Shown here piece by piece: positions 44,491 to 52,649 of a DNA stretch of 53,505 bases. Position numbers and translations under genes: made by a program. Below the pieces are notes generated by a model that made no database searches, had not been told where the DNA came from, and worked only from the letters and a program-made list of their open reading frames with translations. This DNA comes from Brumimicrobium mesophilum (GTDB lineage: Bacteria > Bacteroidota > Bacteroidia > Flavobacteriales_D > Crocinitomicaceae): assembly GCF_003025005.1 (NCBI RefSeq), contig NZ_PVSS01000019.1:1-53505 (forward strand), given 5' to 3'. The first letter of the stretch is position 1, and every line of letters begins with the position of its first letter.

Positions 44491-45231
44491 ATGAAAATAC
44501 TTGTTTGTATTAGTAAAGCTCCAGATACAACCACGAAAATCTCTTTCACTGATGGTGACACGAAATTTGACGAAAGTGGTGTTAAATATATTGTAAATCC
44601 TTACGATGAGTGGTATGCTCTAGTGAGAGGTTTAGAGCTCAAGGAAGCTCAAGGAGGAAGCGTAACAACTGTAACTGTTGGTACTGCTGAGGACGAAGCA
44701 ACAATTCGTAAAGCATTGGCAATTGGTGCTGATGATGCCACTAGAATTGATGTAAAACCAGAAGATGCTAGTCAAGTTGCTGCTGAAATCGCACATTTCG
44801 CGAAAGAAGGTGGTTATGACTTAGTTCTTTTAGGAAAAGAAACTATTGATTATAACGGTTCACAAGTTGGTGGAATGTTGGCAGAGCATTTAGATATGCC
44901 ATTTATTTCTCTTGCAGAAAGTTTGACAATTGAAGGTACAACTGCAACATTAGATAAAGAAATTATTGGTGGGGTTCAAACTGTTGAAGCTGAATTACCA
45001 TTAGTGGTAAGCTGTGCTAAAGGAATGGCTGAACAACGTATTCCAAATATGCGTGGAATTATGGCCGCTAGAAAGAAGCCATTAAACGTGGTTCCTTCTT
45101 CAAATGCAGCGAAAAACACTTCATTTGAGAAATATGCTTTACCTGCTCCAAAATCTGCAGTGAAATTAATCGATCCAGATAATATGGATGAATTAGTTGC
45201 ATTGTTACACAACGAAGCGAAAGTAATATAA
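44491..45231 (+). CDS. etfB: Electron transfer flavoprotein beta subunit
   Basis: 246 residues, standard size. Recognised by KILVCISKAPDTTTKISF, FDESGVKYIVNPYDEWYALV, the nucleotide-loop segment LLGKETIDYNGSQVGGMLAE and the AEQRIPNMRGIMAARKKPL signature. With EtfA it accepts electrons from acyl-CoA and other dehydrogenases and holds AMP. It is followed after 26 nt by etfA. Confidence 0.95.
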   Translation: MKILVCISKAPDTTTKISFTDGDTKFDESGVKYIVNPYDEWYALVRGLELKEAQGGSVTTVTVGTAEDEATIRKALAIGADDATRIDVKPEDASQVAAEIAHFAKEGGYDLVLLGKETIDYNGSQVGGMLAEHLDMPFISLAESLTIEGTTATLDKEIIGGVQTVEAELPLVVSCAKGMAEQRIPNMRGIMAARKKPLNVVPSSNAAKNTSFEKYALPAPKSAVKLIDPDNMDELVALLHNEAKVI

Positions 45232-45257
45232 TCACACCCGAAAAAAAGAATTAAATT

Positions 45258-46199
45258 ATGTCAGTATTAGTATATATAAATAGTAATGGTGAAAAGATTG
45301 CTAAAAATGCATTCGAAGCTGTTACTTACGCAAAGAAATTAGGAGAAGTTACAGCTGTAACAAATGGAAAAGCCGACGATTCAATGCTTGCTCAATTAGG
45401 GAAATATGGAGCAGACAAAGTTTTAGTTGACCGTTCATTTGAAGGAATTGACGAACAACAAATCACTAAAATGGTTGCTACAGCAGCTGAAAAAGTGGGT
45501 GCAAATACAATTGTTTTCTCAAACGATTTGATAGGTAAAGCAGTTGCACCTCGTTTATCTGTTAAAATGAACGCAGGACTAGTTGCCGGGGCATCAGGAG
45601 TACCGAAAGAAGACGGGACAGTTCCAGTTAACGTATTCTCAGGAAAAGCATTCGGATTTGTAAAAGTAAATACGGATAAGAAAATTATCGCTTTACTTCC
45701 AAACTCAATTCAAGTTGAAGAAACAGGAGGAGAAGCATCTGTAGAAGAATTTGCAGGAAACGCAGGTGATTCTAGAGTAAAAGTAAAAGATACAAAACTT
45801 CCAGAAGGAGATATTCCATTACCAGAAGCAGAATTAGTAGTTTCAGGTGGACGTGGATTGAAAGGTCCAGAAAACTGGGATTTAATTTTAGATTTAGCAA
45901 AAGAATTGGGAGCAGCAACAGCTTGTTCTCGTCCAGTTGCCGACTCTGATTGGCGTCCTCACCACGAGCACGTTGGTCAAACAGGAGTTGCCATTGCACC
46001 AAATTTATACATTGCAGCAGGAATTTCTGGAGCAATTCAACATTTAGCAGGTGTCAACAGATCTAAAGTAATTGTTGTGATTAACACAGATAATGAAGCA
46101 CCATTCTTTAAAGCAGCTGACTATGGAGTTGTTGGAGATGCTTTTGAAGTGTTACCAAAATTAACTGAAGCAGTAAAAAAATTCAAAGCTTCGAACTAA
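45258..46199 (+). CDS. etfA: Electron transfer flavoprotein alpha subunit
   Basis: 313 residues. The C-terminal FAD-binding domain shows VSGGRGLKGPENWDLILDLA, RPVADSDWRPHHEHVGQTG and the family signature LYIAAGISGAIQHLAGV with the DNEAPFFKAADYGVVGD ending. It binds the redox-active FAD of the heterodimer. It is the second gene of the etf operon; a terminator-like hairpin follows at 46236. Confidence 0.95.
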   Translation: MSVLVYINSNGEKIAKNAFEAVTYAKKLGEVTAVTNGKADDSMLAQLGKYGADKVLVDRSFEGIDEQQITKMVATAAEKVGANTIVFSNDLIGKAVAPRLSVKMNAGLVAGASGVPKEDGTVPVNVFSGKAFGFVKVNTDKKIIALLPNSIQVEETGGEASVEEFAGNAGDSRVKVKDTKLPEGDIPLPEAELVVSGGRGLKGPENWDLILDLAKELGAATACSRPVADSDWRPHHEHVGQTGVAIAPNLYIAAGISGAIQHLAGVNRSKVIVVINTDNEAPFFKAADYGVVGDAFEVLPKLTEAVKKFKASN

Positions 46200-46235
46200 T
46201 CATTCGATAATAAATATTATTTTTACGTAATATGC

Positions 46236-46268
46236 AATTAGGGAGGCACAAGCTTCCCTAATTTGTTA
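46236..46268 (+). terminator. Terminator-like hairpin after etfA
   Basis: A 12-bp stem (46236-46247 with 46252-46263, one G-T pair) has an ACAA loop and a weak T-rich tail (TTGTTATT). Read-through into the next gene is possible. Confidence 0.6.
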
Positions 46269-46304
46269 TTCAAACATTCAAAAATTGATGCCCTTTAACC
46301 AATT

Positions 46305-46907
46305 ATGGAAAAAGTAAAACTAGAAATTATTGGATTATCATATAGTCAGACGCAATCAGGTGCTTATGCATTGGTTTTGTCTGAAGTAGATGGACTGAGA
46401 AGATTACCAATTATTATTGGTGGATTTGAAGCACAAGCAATTGCTATTGAACTTGAAGACATGATGCCTTCTCGCCCATTAACACATGATTTATTTAAGA
46501 ACTTTGCGATTGCCTTCAACATTACACTTAAAGAAGTGATTATATACAACCTAAAGGAAGGGATTTTCTATTCTAAACTTATCTGTGAAAAAGAAGGAAA
46601 TGAAATAGAAATAGATGCCCGTACTTCTGATGCTATTGCATTGGCCGTGCGATTCAAATGCAATGTTTATACTTATGAATCTATACTTAGCTCAGCTGGA
46701 ATTCGATTAGATCAAGAGGATGAGGAAGCACAAAGCCCAGCTCCTGTTGAAAAACCGAAAAAAAGCATCACTTCTAAAAATGTAAAAAACGAACTCTCCG
46801 ATCTTACAATTAAAGAATTGGAAGACCGTTTAGACAAAGCTGTAGAAGGTGAAAATTATGAGCTTGCATCAAAAATAAGAGATGAAATTAACAAACGTAC
46901 TTCATAG
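46305..46907 (+). CDS. Bifunctional nuclease family protein (DUF151) with C-terminal UVR domain
   Basis: 200 residues. The BFN/DUF151 domain (1-140): LEIIGLSYSQTQSGAYALVL, LPIIIGGFEAQAIAIELE, RPLTHDLFKNFA and IEIDARTSDAIALAVRF. The C-terminal ~40 residues ELEDRLDKAVEGENYELASKIRDEI are a UVR motif like that in UvrB/UvrC, probably for protein interaction. Homologues are reported to have DNase/RNase activity. The 3' end overlaps nupC by 26 bp, in the order typical of Bacteroidota. Confidence 0.9.
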   Translation: MEKVKLEIIGLSYSQTQSGAYALVLSEVDGLRRLPIIIGGFEAQAIAIELEDMMPSRPLTHDLFKNFAIAFNITLKEVIIYNLKEGIFYSKLICEKEGNEIEIDARTSDAIALAVRFKCNVYTYESILSSAGIRLDQEDEEAQSPAPVEKPKKSITSKNVKNELSDLTIKELEDRLDKAVEGENYELASKIRDEINKRTS

Positions 46908-48525
46908 ATTAGTTCTAATTTTTATCGTTTTAATCATCACCTTTTTCAGTGTAAAAGCACAAGAAATTGATGATTCCACCGATCAAGAATGGTTTAGAAG
47001 AAAGTTCTCTTTACAACTCAATGAAAATGGTACATTCTTAACCAACGACACAATCCTCACCTATCAAAAATCAGGGAATTACGTTTTAGAAGACAATAAA
47101 CTGATTTTATCTAGTACAGAAGATTCTGTCTTTACTACCGAAACTTTTCCAATTCTTAATTTAGATAAGGATAAATTCGCTCTAGGCAAGGACAAGGATA
47201 GAATCACCTATTTAAAAGAAAATAAAACCATGATTTCATCCTTTTCATGGGAAGGAATTATGCGAGGACTAATAGGTGTTGTGGCGCTTGTTTTTATTGC
47301 TTTTCTACTCAGTAAAAATCGCAGTAGAATCAATTGGCCGCTTGTGGTCAAAGGAATTTTACTCCAAATTGTTTTAGCCCTTTTAATATTAAAAGTTCCA
47401 TTTATTGAAACCGGTTTTGACTTTATTTCGAAAGGGTTTGTAAAGGTAGTTGATATGGCTCATGAAGGAGCGATGTTCGTATTTAGTAGTGTTGTGACAG
47501 GTGAAATGAACCCAATTGTCATGAACTTTGCAACCTGGGTTTTACCATCTGTAATCTTCTTCTCTGCTTTAACGAGTCTACTCTATTATTGGGGAATTCT
47601 GCAAAGGGTTGTTTATGGAATGGCTTACGTTATGAAACGATTAATGGGATTATCAGGTGCGGAAAGTGTATCTGCAGCGGGTAACGTTTTCTTAGGTCAA
47701 ACAGAAGCACCATTACTGGTAAAGCCTTATCTTAACAAGATGACCAACAGTGAGATTCTCTGTCTTATGGCCGGTGGAATGGCAACAATCGCCGGTGGAG
47801 TTTTAGCAGCATATATCGGATTTCTTGGTGGAGATGATCCAGAGCAAAAAGTATTCTTTGCTAAGCATTTATTGACCGCTTCTCTGATGTCCGCCCCTGC
47901 TGCAATTGTATTCTCTAAAATACTTTTACCAGAAACGGAAAAAATCAACAAGGATTTAAGCGTACCAAAAGACAAATTAGGAGTTAACGCACTTGAAGCA
48001 ATTGCCAACGGAACTACAGATGGATTAAAACTGGCAGTGAATGTTGCCGCAATGTTAATTGTTTTCATTTCATTAATTGCCCTGGCGAATTTCATGTTAG
48101 GAAAAGTAGGATATTACACAGGTTTAAATGATGTTATTGCGAATAGCTCTTCATTGTATACTGAATTATCATTCCAATATATTGTTGGAAACGCCCTCTC
48201 GCCTGTTGCATGGTTGATGGGAGTTCCATGGCAAGATTCTATGATAATTGGTCAACTTTTAGGTGAAAAAACAATCATCAACGAATTTGTGGCTTATCCT
48301 CATTTAGGTGAATTACAAGATGAAATTTCAGCAAAATCAGTCATTATTGGAACCTATGTACTCTGTGGTTTTGCCAATTTTGCATCGATTGGAATTCAAG
48401 TGGGTGGAATTGGGGCAATCGCTCCAGGCAAAAAACCTATCTTAGCACGTTATGGCGTACTTTCACTTATCGCAGGAACTTTGGCTTGTATGTTGACCGC
48501 AACAATGGTTGGAATGTTGTTTTAA
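46882..48525 (+). CDS. nupC: Concentrative nucleoside transporter (NupC/CNT family) with extra N-terminal domain
   Basis: 547 residues, longer than a typical ~400-residue NupC. The N-terminus has a signal-like helix (LVLIFIVLIITFFSVKAQE) and a ~95-residue lipocalin-like extracytoplasmic stretch. The CNT core starts near residue 125 with GIMRGLIGVVALVFIAFLLS. CNT landmarks: GNVFLGQTEAPLLVKPYL, CLMAGGMATIAGGVLAAYIGF, EAIANGTTDGLKLAVNVAAM and YVLCGFANFASIGIQVGGIG. It imports nucleosides with Na+ or H+. Its start lies inside the end of the bifunctional nuclease gene. Confidence 0.92.
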   Translation: MKLTNVLHRLVLIFIVLIITFFSVKAQEIDDSTDQEWFRRKFSLQLNENGTFLTNDTILTYQKSGNYVLEDNKLILSSTEDSVFTTETFPILNLDKDKFALGKDKDRITYLKENKTMISSFSWEGIMRGLIGVVALVFIAFLLSKNRSRINWPLVVKGILLQIVLALLILKVPFIETGFDFISKGFVKVVDMAHEGAMFVFSSVVTGEMNPIVMNFATWVLPSVIFFSALTSLLYYWGILQRVVYGMAYVMKRLMGLSGAESVSAAGNVFLGQTEAPLLVKPYLNKMTNSEILCLMAGGMATIAGGVLAAYIGFLGGDDPEQKVFFAKHLLTASLMSAPAAIVFSKILLPETEKINKDLSVPKDKLGVNALEAIANGTTDGLKLAVNVAAMLIVFISLIALANFMLGKVGYYTGLNDVIANSSSLYTELSFQYIVGNALSPVAWLMGVPWQDSMIIGQLLGEKTIINEFVAYPHLGELQDEISAKSVIIGTYVLCGFANFASIGIQVGGIGAIAPGKKPILARYGVLSLIAGTLACMLTATMVGMLF

Positions 48526-48558
48526 ATAACAGGAAACATGGACGAGCAATTAATAATT

Positions 48559-48690
48559 GCCTTCGACAGACTATTAGAATATTGCCATCGACAAGCTCAG
48601 CTATGTTGTCTTCGACAGACTCAGTTATGTTGCCTTCGACAGGCTCAGTCAACGGGATAATTCTTCGGTGATTGAACACGTCGAAAGCAC
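48559..48690. repeat. Tandem TCGACAGRCTCAG repeats
   Basis: Four ~24-nt units start near 48559, 48583, 48608 and 48632 (GCCTTCGACAGACT, GCCATCGACAAGCT, GTCTTCGACAGACT, GCCTTCGACAGGCT). They are followed by an inverted partner CACGTCGAAAGC at 48679-48690. It is the same family as 22985-23043. Confidence 0.7.
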
Positions 48691-48766
48691 CCCAAACCAA
48701 GGAAGTCGACAATCAACTCAATTAGACAATCTAAGTTTTTTATTAAAAGATAAATATTTATTCAAA

Positions 48767-49594
48767 ATGAGGATCAAAGGAGAATTAAGAAAAATGTTAG
48801 TTGAATTTAACGATGAAAATTTTGTTCAATATCAAATGAAATTTTTCAATACTGAAACACAAGAGGAACAACTTCTTCCTATGAATGAATTGATTGGAAA
48901 GACGGTTTCGTTTCAATTTGATGGTAATATTTTCTGTAAAAATTGTGGTAAAAAGACCAAAACTTCTTTTAATCAAGGTTTTTGCTACCCTTGTTTTCAA
49001 AATGCTCCTGAATCTGCAGAGTGTATAATTCGTCCAGAATTGTGTCGCGCTCATCTAGGTGAAGGTAGAGACGTTGAGTGGGAAGAAAAGCACCATAACC
49101 AACCACACATTGTCTATTTAGCAGCTAGTGACGTTGTAAAAGTTGGTGTTACGAGAGGGACACAAATTCCGACGCGATGGATTGACCAAGGAGCGAATGA
49201 GGCAATTAAATTGGCTGAAACTCCTAACAGATATTTAGCTGGTGTTTTGGAGGTTGCTTTAAAATCTGAATTCTCCGATAAAACAAATTGGAGAAAAATG
49301 TTGCGAAATGATATTGATGAAAGCATTGATTTAGAAGAAACCAAATGGCAACTGGAAGAAATGCTTCCAGAAGATTTAGCACAATACATCACGGAAGAAG
49401 ATGAAGTTACAGATATCAATTATCCCGTGATTGAATTCCCTACTAAGATAAAAAGTGTGAATTTAGATAAACTTCCTTCGATCACTGGAAAATTAATGGG
49501 GATAAAAGGACAGTACTTTTTATTGGATGGTGAACGTGTAATGAATATTAGGAGACATACTAGTTATGAGGTGGAGTTTGAAATCAATGATTAA
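48767..49594 (+). CDS. DUF2797 domain protein
   Basis: 275 residues from the ATG at 48767 (RIKGELRKMLVEFND). An open extension to 48668 translates the repeat element and is rejected. The DUF2797 pattern is clear: a zinc-ribbon CKNCGKKTKTSFNQGFCYPC (four Cys, ~66-86), ECIIRPELCRAHLGEGRDVEW, and a GIY-YIG-like VYLAASDVVKVGVTRG...RWIDQGA. The last part suggests a nuclease-like or nucleotide-binding fold, but the function is unknown. It ends with its own terminator. Confidence 0.88.
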   Translation: MRIKGELRKMLVEFNDENFVQYQMKFFNTETQEEQLLPMNELIGKTVSFQFDGNIFCKNCGKKTKTSFNQGFCYPCFQNAPESAECIIRPELCRAHLGEGRDVEWEEKHHNQPHIVYLAASDVVKVGVTRGTQIPTRWIDQGANEAIKLAETPNRYLAGVLEVALKSEFSDKTNWRKMLRNDIDESIDLEETKWQLEEMLPEDLAQYITEEDEVTDINYPVIEFPTKIKSVNLDKLPSITGKLMGIKGQYFLLDGERVMNIRRHTSYEVEFEIND

Positions 49595-49613
49595 TATTTA
49601 ACTATAAATATTT

Positions 49614-49635
49614 ATCCGATAGGAATCGGATTTTT
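49614..49635 (+). terminator. Terminator of the DUF2797 gene
   Basis: A 7-bp stem ATCCGAT/ATCGGAT (49614-49620, 49625-49631) with AGGA loop and short T-tract, 20 nt after the stop codon. Confidence 0.75.
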
Positions 49636-49752
49636 AACGCTTAACGACAGAGTAATTAATTCCAACTTCGTTATAATTGGGCTTGAATTAATTGTAAAGA
49701 ACGTAAAGTTTCTGAACTTTGTTGTTTGCTAGAGTAAGGTTTGAATTGGAAA

Positions 49753-50406
49753 TTATAGATTGATTTCAGTGAAATCAAACATTTCTTCAATTTCTAATCT
49801 TTTGGCAAAAAGAAGACGTTTCTTAAAATAATTTGAATCAGAAATCTTATCGATTACCACTCCTCTGCTTGAAGAAGCATGTAAGAAAACCATTTCGTCG
49901 CCAGCACCTTCAACAACTATTGCCACATGACCTACAGTTTTAGAATTAGAATTTCTTCCCTTGAAAAAAACCAAATCACCTTTTGAAACTTCATCCATTG
50001 GGATTTTTTCTCCTAATTTTGATAAATCTCTACTATTTCGAGCCACCTCTGCTCCCATAGATTCAAACATATAATGGATTAAACCTGAACAATCTATTCC
50101 TTTGGAAGAATTTCCTGCATACCTGTAGGGTGTTCCTACAAGTTCTGTTCCACATAAAACCAAAGAATCTATAAGATGACTTTTGATTTGACACTCTTCA
50201 TGAACATCTGAAGCCATCATTGATGAATCAACAATTAAAGCTACCGAATCGATACTCACAAGTGAAGAATCTGAAATAAATAGAATCGATTCTGTCAAAG
50301 AAAATGATGTATCCACATTTTCAACCGTAGGTATAGAATTCATTAATGTTGAATCTGGATTAGACCAACTTAAAGTCGACAAAAGAAAAATTGATAATAA
50401 ATTCAT
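49753..50406 (-). CDS. NlpC/P60 cell-wall peptidase
   Basis: 217 residues. A signal peptide (LLSIFLLSTLSWS) and a ~75-residue Ser/Asp-rich linker lead to an NlpC/P60 domain: GTPYRYAGNSSKGIDCSGLI (catalytic Cys in DCSG), KGDLVFFKGR and KTVGHVAIVVEG (catalytic His). A third active-site polar residue lies in the HASSSRGVV loop. It cleaves peptide bonds in peptidoglycan stems, probably periplasmic. It is transcribed alone on the minus strand. Confidence 0.92.
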   Translation of the reverse strand: MNLLSIFLLSTLSWSNPDSTLMNSIPTVENVDTSFSLTESILFISDSSLVSIDSVALIVDSSMMASDVHEECQIKSHLIDSLVLCGTELVGTPYRYAGNSSKGIDCSGLIHYMFESMGAEVARNSRDLSKLGEKIPMDEVSKGDLVFFKGRNSNSKTVGHVAIVVEGAGDEMVFLHASSSRGVVIDKISDSNYFKKRLLFAKRLEIEEMFDFTEINL

Positions 50407-50527
50407 AAAAATTCAATAAGTGCTTTTTTTCGGACATAAAAATAACACATTATTTCTAAGTTAAATAAAGCTTCACTTTTGTTTAACATAGTTTAGCTAA
50501 ACAACTGGTCGACAGAAAACTATAGAT

Positions 50528-51244
50528 TCACAACTTATTGAAGTGGAAATTGATTGTGAGCTCTTTATATTGCTCAGAATACTCATTCATGCTGTTTCTA
50601 ATTGTCAACTCAGAAATAGAATTATTATTTAAAGCTATATTTTTTGAAAACACCAAAATATCGCGTACAAGTTTGTTAGGCTTACCGAAGATTTTAATTC
50701 TGTGTTGTAAATTTAAATCGAGATTTTCAGCAATCAATTCATCCGTTCTTTCTGAAGGAACAATCATCCATAAACTTCCATTTTCAGATAATAAATCATG
50801 AGAATGGTGAATTAAATTTTGAAGAGACATACTATTCTCATGTCTAGCTAAACTTCTCTTTTCATCTGAAGAAGGCATTTTCGTATTAAAATACGGAGGA
50901 TTAGAAACAATCAAGTCAAATTTTTCAACTGGATTATACGTTAAAAAGTTTTGATGAAGTGATTCAAAGTGATTCGGAAAATCAGCATTCTCAAAGTTAG
51001 ATTTCGCTTGTTGAACTGCCTGTTCATCGATATCCATTCCAGTAATTTCTGCAGAAGGAAATTGTTGTGCCAACATTAAGGCAATTACACCACATCCTGT
51101 TCCAACATCAAGAATTGTTTTAGGGTTTTCAAAACCAAGCGCACTTGGATTCACCAAAGCCCCCAACACCATAGCATCTGTTCCTATTTTCTGAGGAGCA
51201 TTCGCTTGATCAACATTGAATTTTTTGAATTTAAAAATGGACAT
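50528..51244 (-). CDS. trmN6: TrmN6, tRNA1(Val) adenine-37 N6-methyltransferase
   Basis: 238 residues. SAM-binding motif I ILDVGTGCGVIALMLAQ (~43-59), acidic motif II GMDIDEQAV, and the catalytic NPPY box in LIVSNPPYFNTKMPS (~117-131). The opening FKFKKFNVDQANAPQKIGTD matches the YfiC/TrmN6 subgroup. It methylates A37 next to the anticodon of tRNA-Val. It lies 132 bp downstream of rimM on the same strand, separated by an inverted repeat. Confidence 0.88.
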   Translation of the reverse strand: MSIFKFKKFNVDQANAPQKIGTDAMVLGALVNPSALGFENPKTILDVGTGCGVIALMLAQQFPSAEITGMDIDEQAVQQAKSNFENADFPNHFESLHQNFLTYNPVEKFDLIVSNPPYFNTKMPSSDEKRSLARHENSMSLQNLIHHSHDLLSENGSLWMIVPSERTDELIAENLDLNLQHRIKIFGKPNKLVRDILVFSKNIALNNNSISELTIRNSMNEYSEQYKELTINFHFNKL

Positions 51245-51277
51245 TTAAAAGAGGGATTTTGATAATTCAAAAATACC

Positions 51278-51376
51278 ATTTGGAAATTGAAGTACGGACG
51301 TTTACTCCCTTTGGTCATGAGATCGCTTCGCTAAGTTTGTAAAACGTCCTTATCATTCAGAAATTCAATTCCAAAA
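51278..51376. repeat. Imperfect inverted repeat between rimM and trmN6
   Basis: The left arm (51278-51307: TTTGGAAATTGAA, then GGACGTTTAC) and right arm (51338-51376, read in reverse as TTTTGGAATTGAA, then GGACGTTTTAC) are related. The GGACG ends recall the REP palindromes at 7-8 kb. It overlaps the 3' end of the rimM region. Confidence 0.45.
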
Positions 51377-51913
51377 TCAGAGCTCCAAATACATCTCAAT
51401 CAACCCAGGAGCTGATTCTACATGCAATTCCTTCTTTTCTCTATCCACACTTTGAACAAGGTCGTTTCCTAAAGGAAGCAAAACCTCTTTATCCAATTTA
51501 TCATTTTGAATTTGTAAGAGAGGATTTATTTTAAAGTCCATTACTTGGACAACTTCACCCACTTCGCCAAAATTAGCGTCAATTACAGTGAAACCAATAA
51601 TTTCATGGTCGTAATAGTTTTTCCCTGAAAGCTCTGGCAGCTTATCAAGAGAAAGGAAAAGTTCTTTTTTTAGGATAATCTTGGCCGCATTTTCTGTATC
51701 AACACCTTCAAACTTCACTTTTGCGAAACCTTTATCTTTCATTTCAATACTTTCAACAAAGAAAGGAGTCAAAATTCCATCTATATCGATATAAACAGCA
51801 TCAAGGTTTGCATAATCCTGAGGATTTGTTGCATCAAAAAAAAGCGAAACTTCACCCTTATAACTGTGAAGTTTCGCCACGTAACCTAGATTAAAGCAAT
51901 CTGCTTTATTCAT
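51377..51913 (-). CDS. rimM: RimM, 16S rRNA processing / 30S maturation factor
   Basis: 178 residues. The N-terminal RimM beta barrel (YVAKLHSYKGEVSLFFDATN) is followed by a PRC-barrel domain (GFTVIDANFGEVGEVVQVMD, KEVLLPLGNDLVQSVD, GLIEMYLEL). It binds S19 and helps assemble the 30S head. It is directly downstream of rpsP (30-nt gap), the usual pairing. Confidence 0.93.
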   Translation of the reverse strand: MNKADCFNLGYVAKLHSYKGEVSLFFDATNPQDYANLDAVYIDIDGILTPFFVESIEMKDKGFAKVKFEGVDTENAAKIILKKELFLSLDKLPELSGKNYYDHEIIGFTVIDANFGEVGEVVQVMDFKINPLLQIQNDKLDKEVLLPLGNDLVQSVDREKKELHVESAPGLIEMYLEL

Positions 51914-51943
51914 TTTCTTTAACGATTATGAGAATTGCTTCTC

Positions 51944-52516
51944 TTAGTTTTCGTCTTTTTTAGCTTCTTTTGCAGCTTCCTCTACAGGATCTGCTTCTGG
52001 AGTTGGAATTGGAGTTTCAACTTCTTCCGTTGCTGGAGCCTCTTCTTCAACTTCTTCTGGAGCATTTTTCGCAGCAATTGCAGCAGCTCTATCTTCGTTT
52101 GTTTTACGCTCTGCAGCTAAACGATCAGCTTCTGCTTTCTTAATTGCATCTGAAGCACCTTCAGTTTTCTTAGTAATCTTAGCACCTTTATCGTTCATCC
52201 AAGCTTCGAATTTCTTCTCAACATCAGCTTCAGTTAAAGCACCTTTTGCTACACCTTTGATAAGGTGGTTTTTGTACAATACACCTTTGTACGAAAGAAT
52301 CGCACGTGCTGTATCAGACATTTCAGCACCTGTTCCAACCCACGTTAACGTTCTGTCGAAATCGATATCGATTGTCGCAGGGTTTGTGTTTGGGTTGTAA
52401 GTACCTAATTTTTCGATGAAGCGACCATCACGTGGAGCACGTGAATCTGCTACTACTACGTGGTAAAAAGCATATCCTTTTTTACCGTGTCTTTGCAATC
52501 TAATTTTTGTTGCCAT
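51944..52516 (-). CDS. rpsP: 30S ribosomal protein S16 with long acidic tail
   Basis: 190 residues. The S16 core occupies the first ~85 ([40 protein letters not shown]). The remaining ~100 residues are an A/E/K-rich tail ([20 protein letters not shown]), long but common in Bacteroidota S16. It leads the rpsP-rimM pair. The short 5' leader contains a GC-rich hairpin. Confidence 0.96.
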   Translation of the reverse strand: MATKIRLQRHGKKGYAFYHVVVADSRAPRDGRFIEKLGTYNPNTNPATIDIDFDRTLTWVGTGAEMSDTARAILSYKGVLYKNHLIKGVAKGALTEADVEKKFEAWMNDKGAKITKKTEGASDAIKKAEADRLAAERKTNEDRAAAIAAKNAPEEVEEEAPATEEVETPIPTPEADPVEEAAKEAKKDEN

Positions 52517-52531
52517 AATGTTTTATTGGTT

Positions 52532-52583
52532 GGGGTACGAAACCCCTATTAATAATATTAATTTATATAAGGCGACAAAGATA
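52532..52583 (-). promoter_or_regulatory. rpsP promoter -7 box and leader hairpin
   Basis: TATCTTTG on the minus strand (CAAAGATA, 52576-52583) fits TAnnTTTG. Between it and the ATG at 52516 a stem GGGGT/ACCCC (52532-52546) lies 16 nt before the start codon and could affect initiation. Confidence 0.5.
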
Positions 52584-52649
52584 GTTTTATTATTTGATAA
52601 AAAGAACAATTATAATTGAAAAGTGGAGATTGATTTTTTTAGGAAGGTC

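Noticed and set aside
45772-46035. 87-residue leucine-rich minus-strand ORF inside etfA
   Set aside because: It is an antisense shadow of the well-conserved etfA coding frame.
48668-48766. Extended start of the DUF2797 protein
   Set aside because: The extension encodes the TCGACAG repeat tail; the conserved N-terminus RIKGELRKM begins at 48767.
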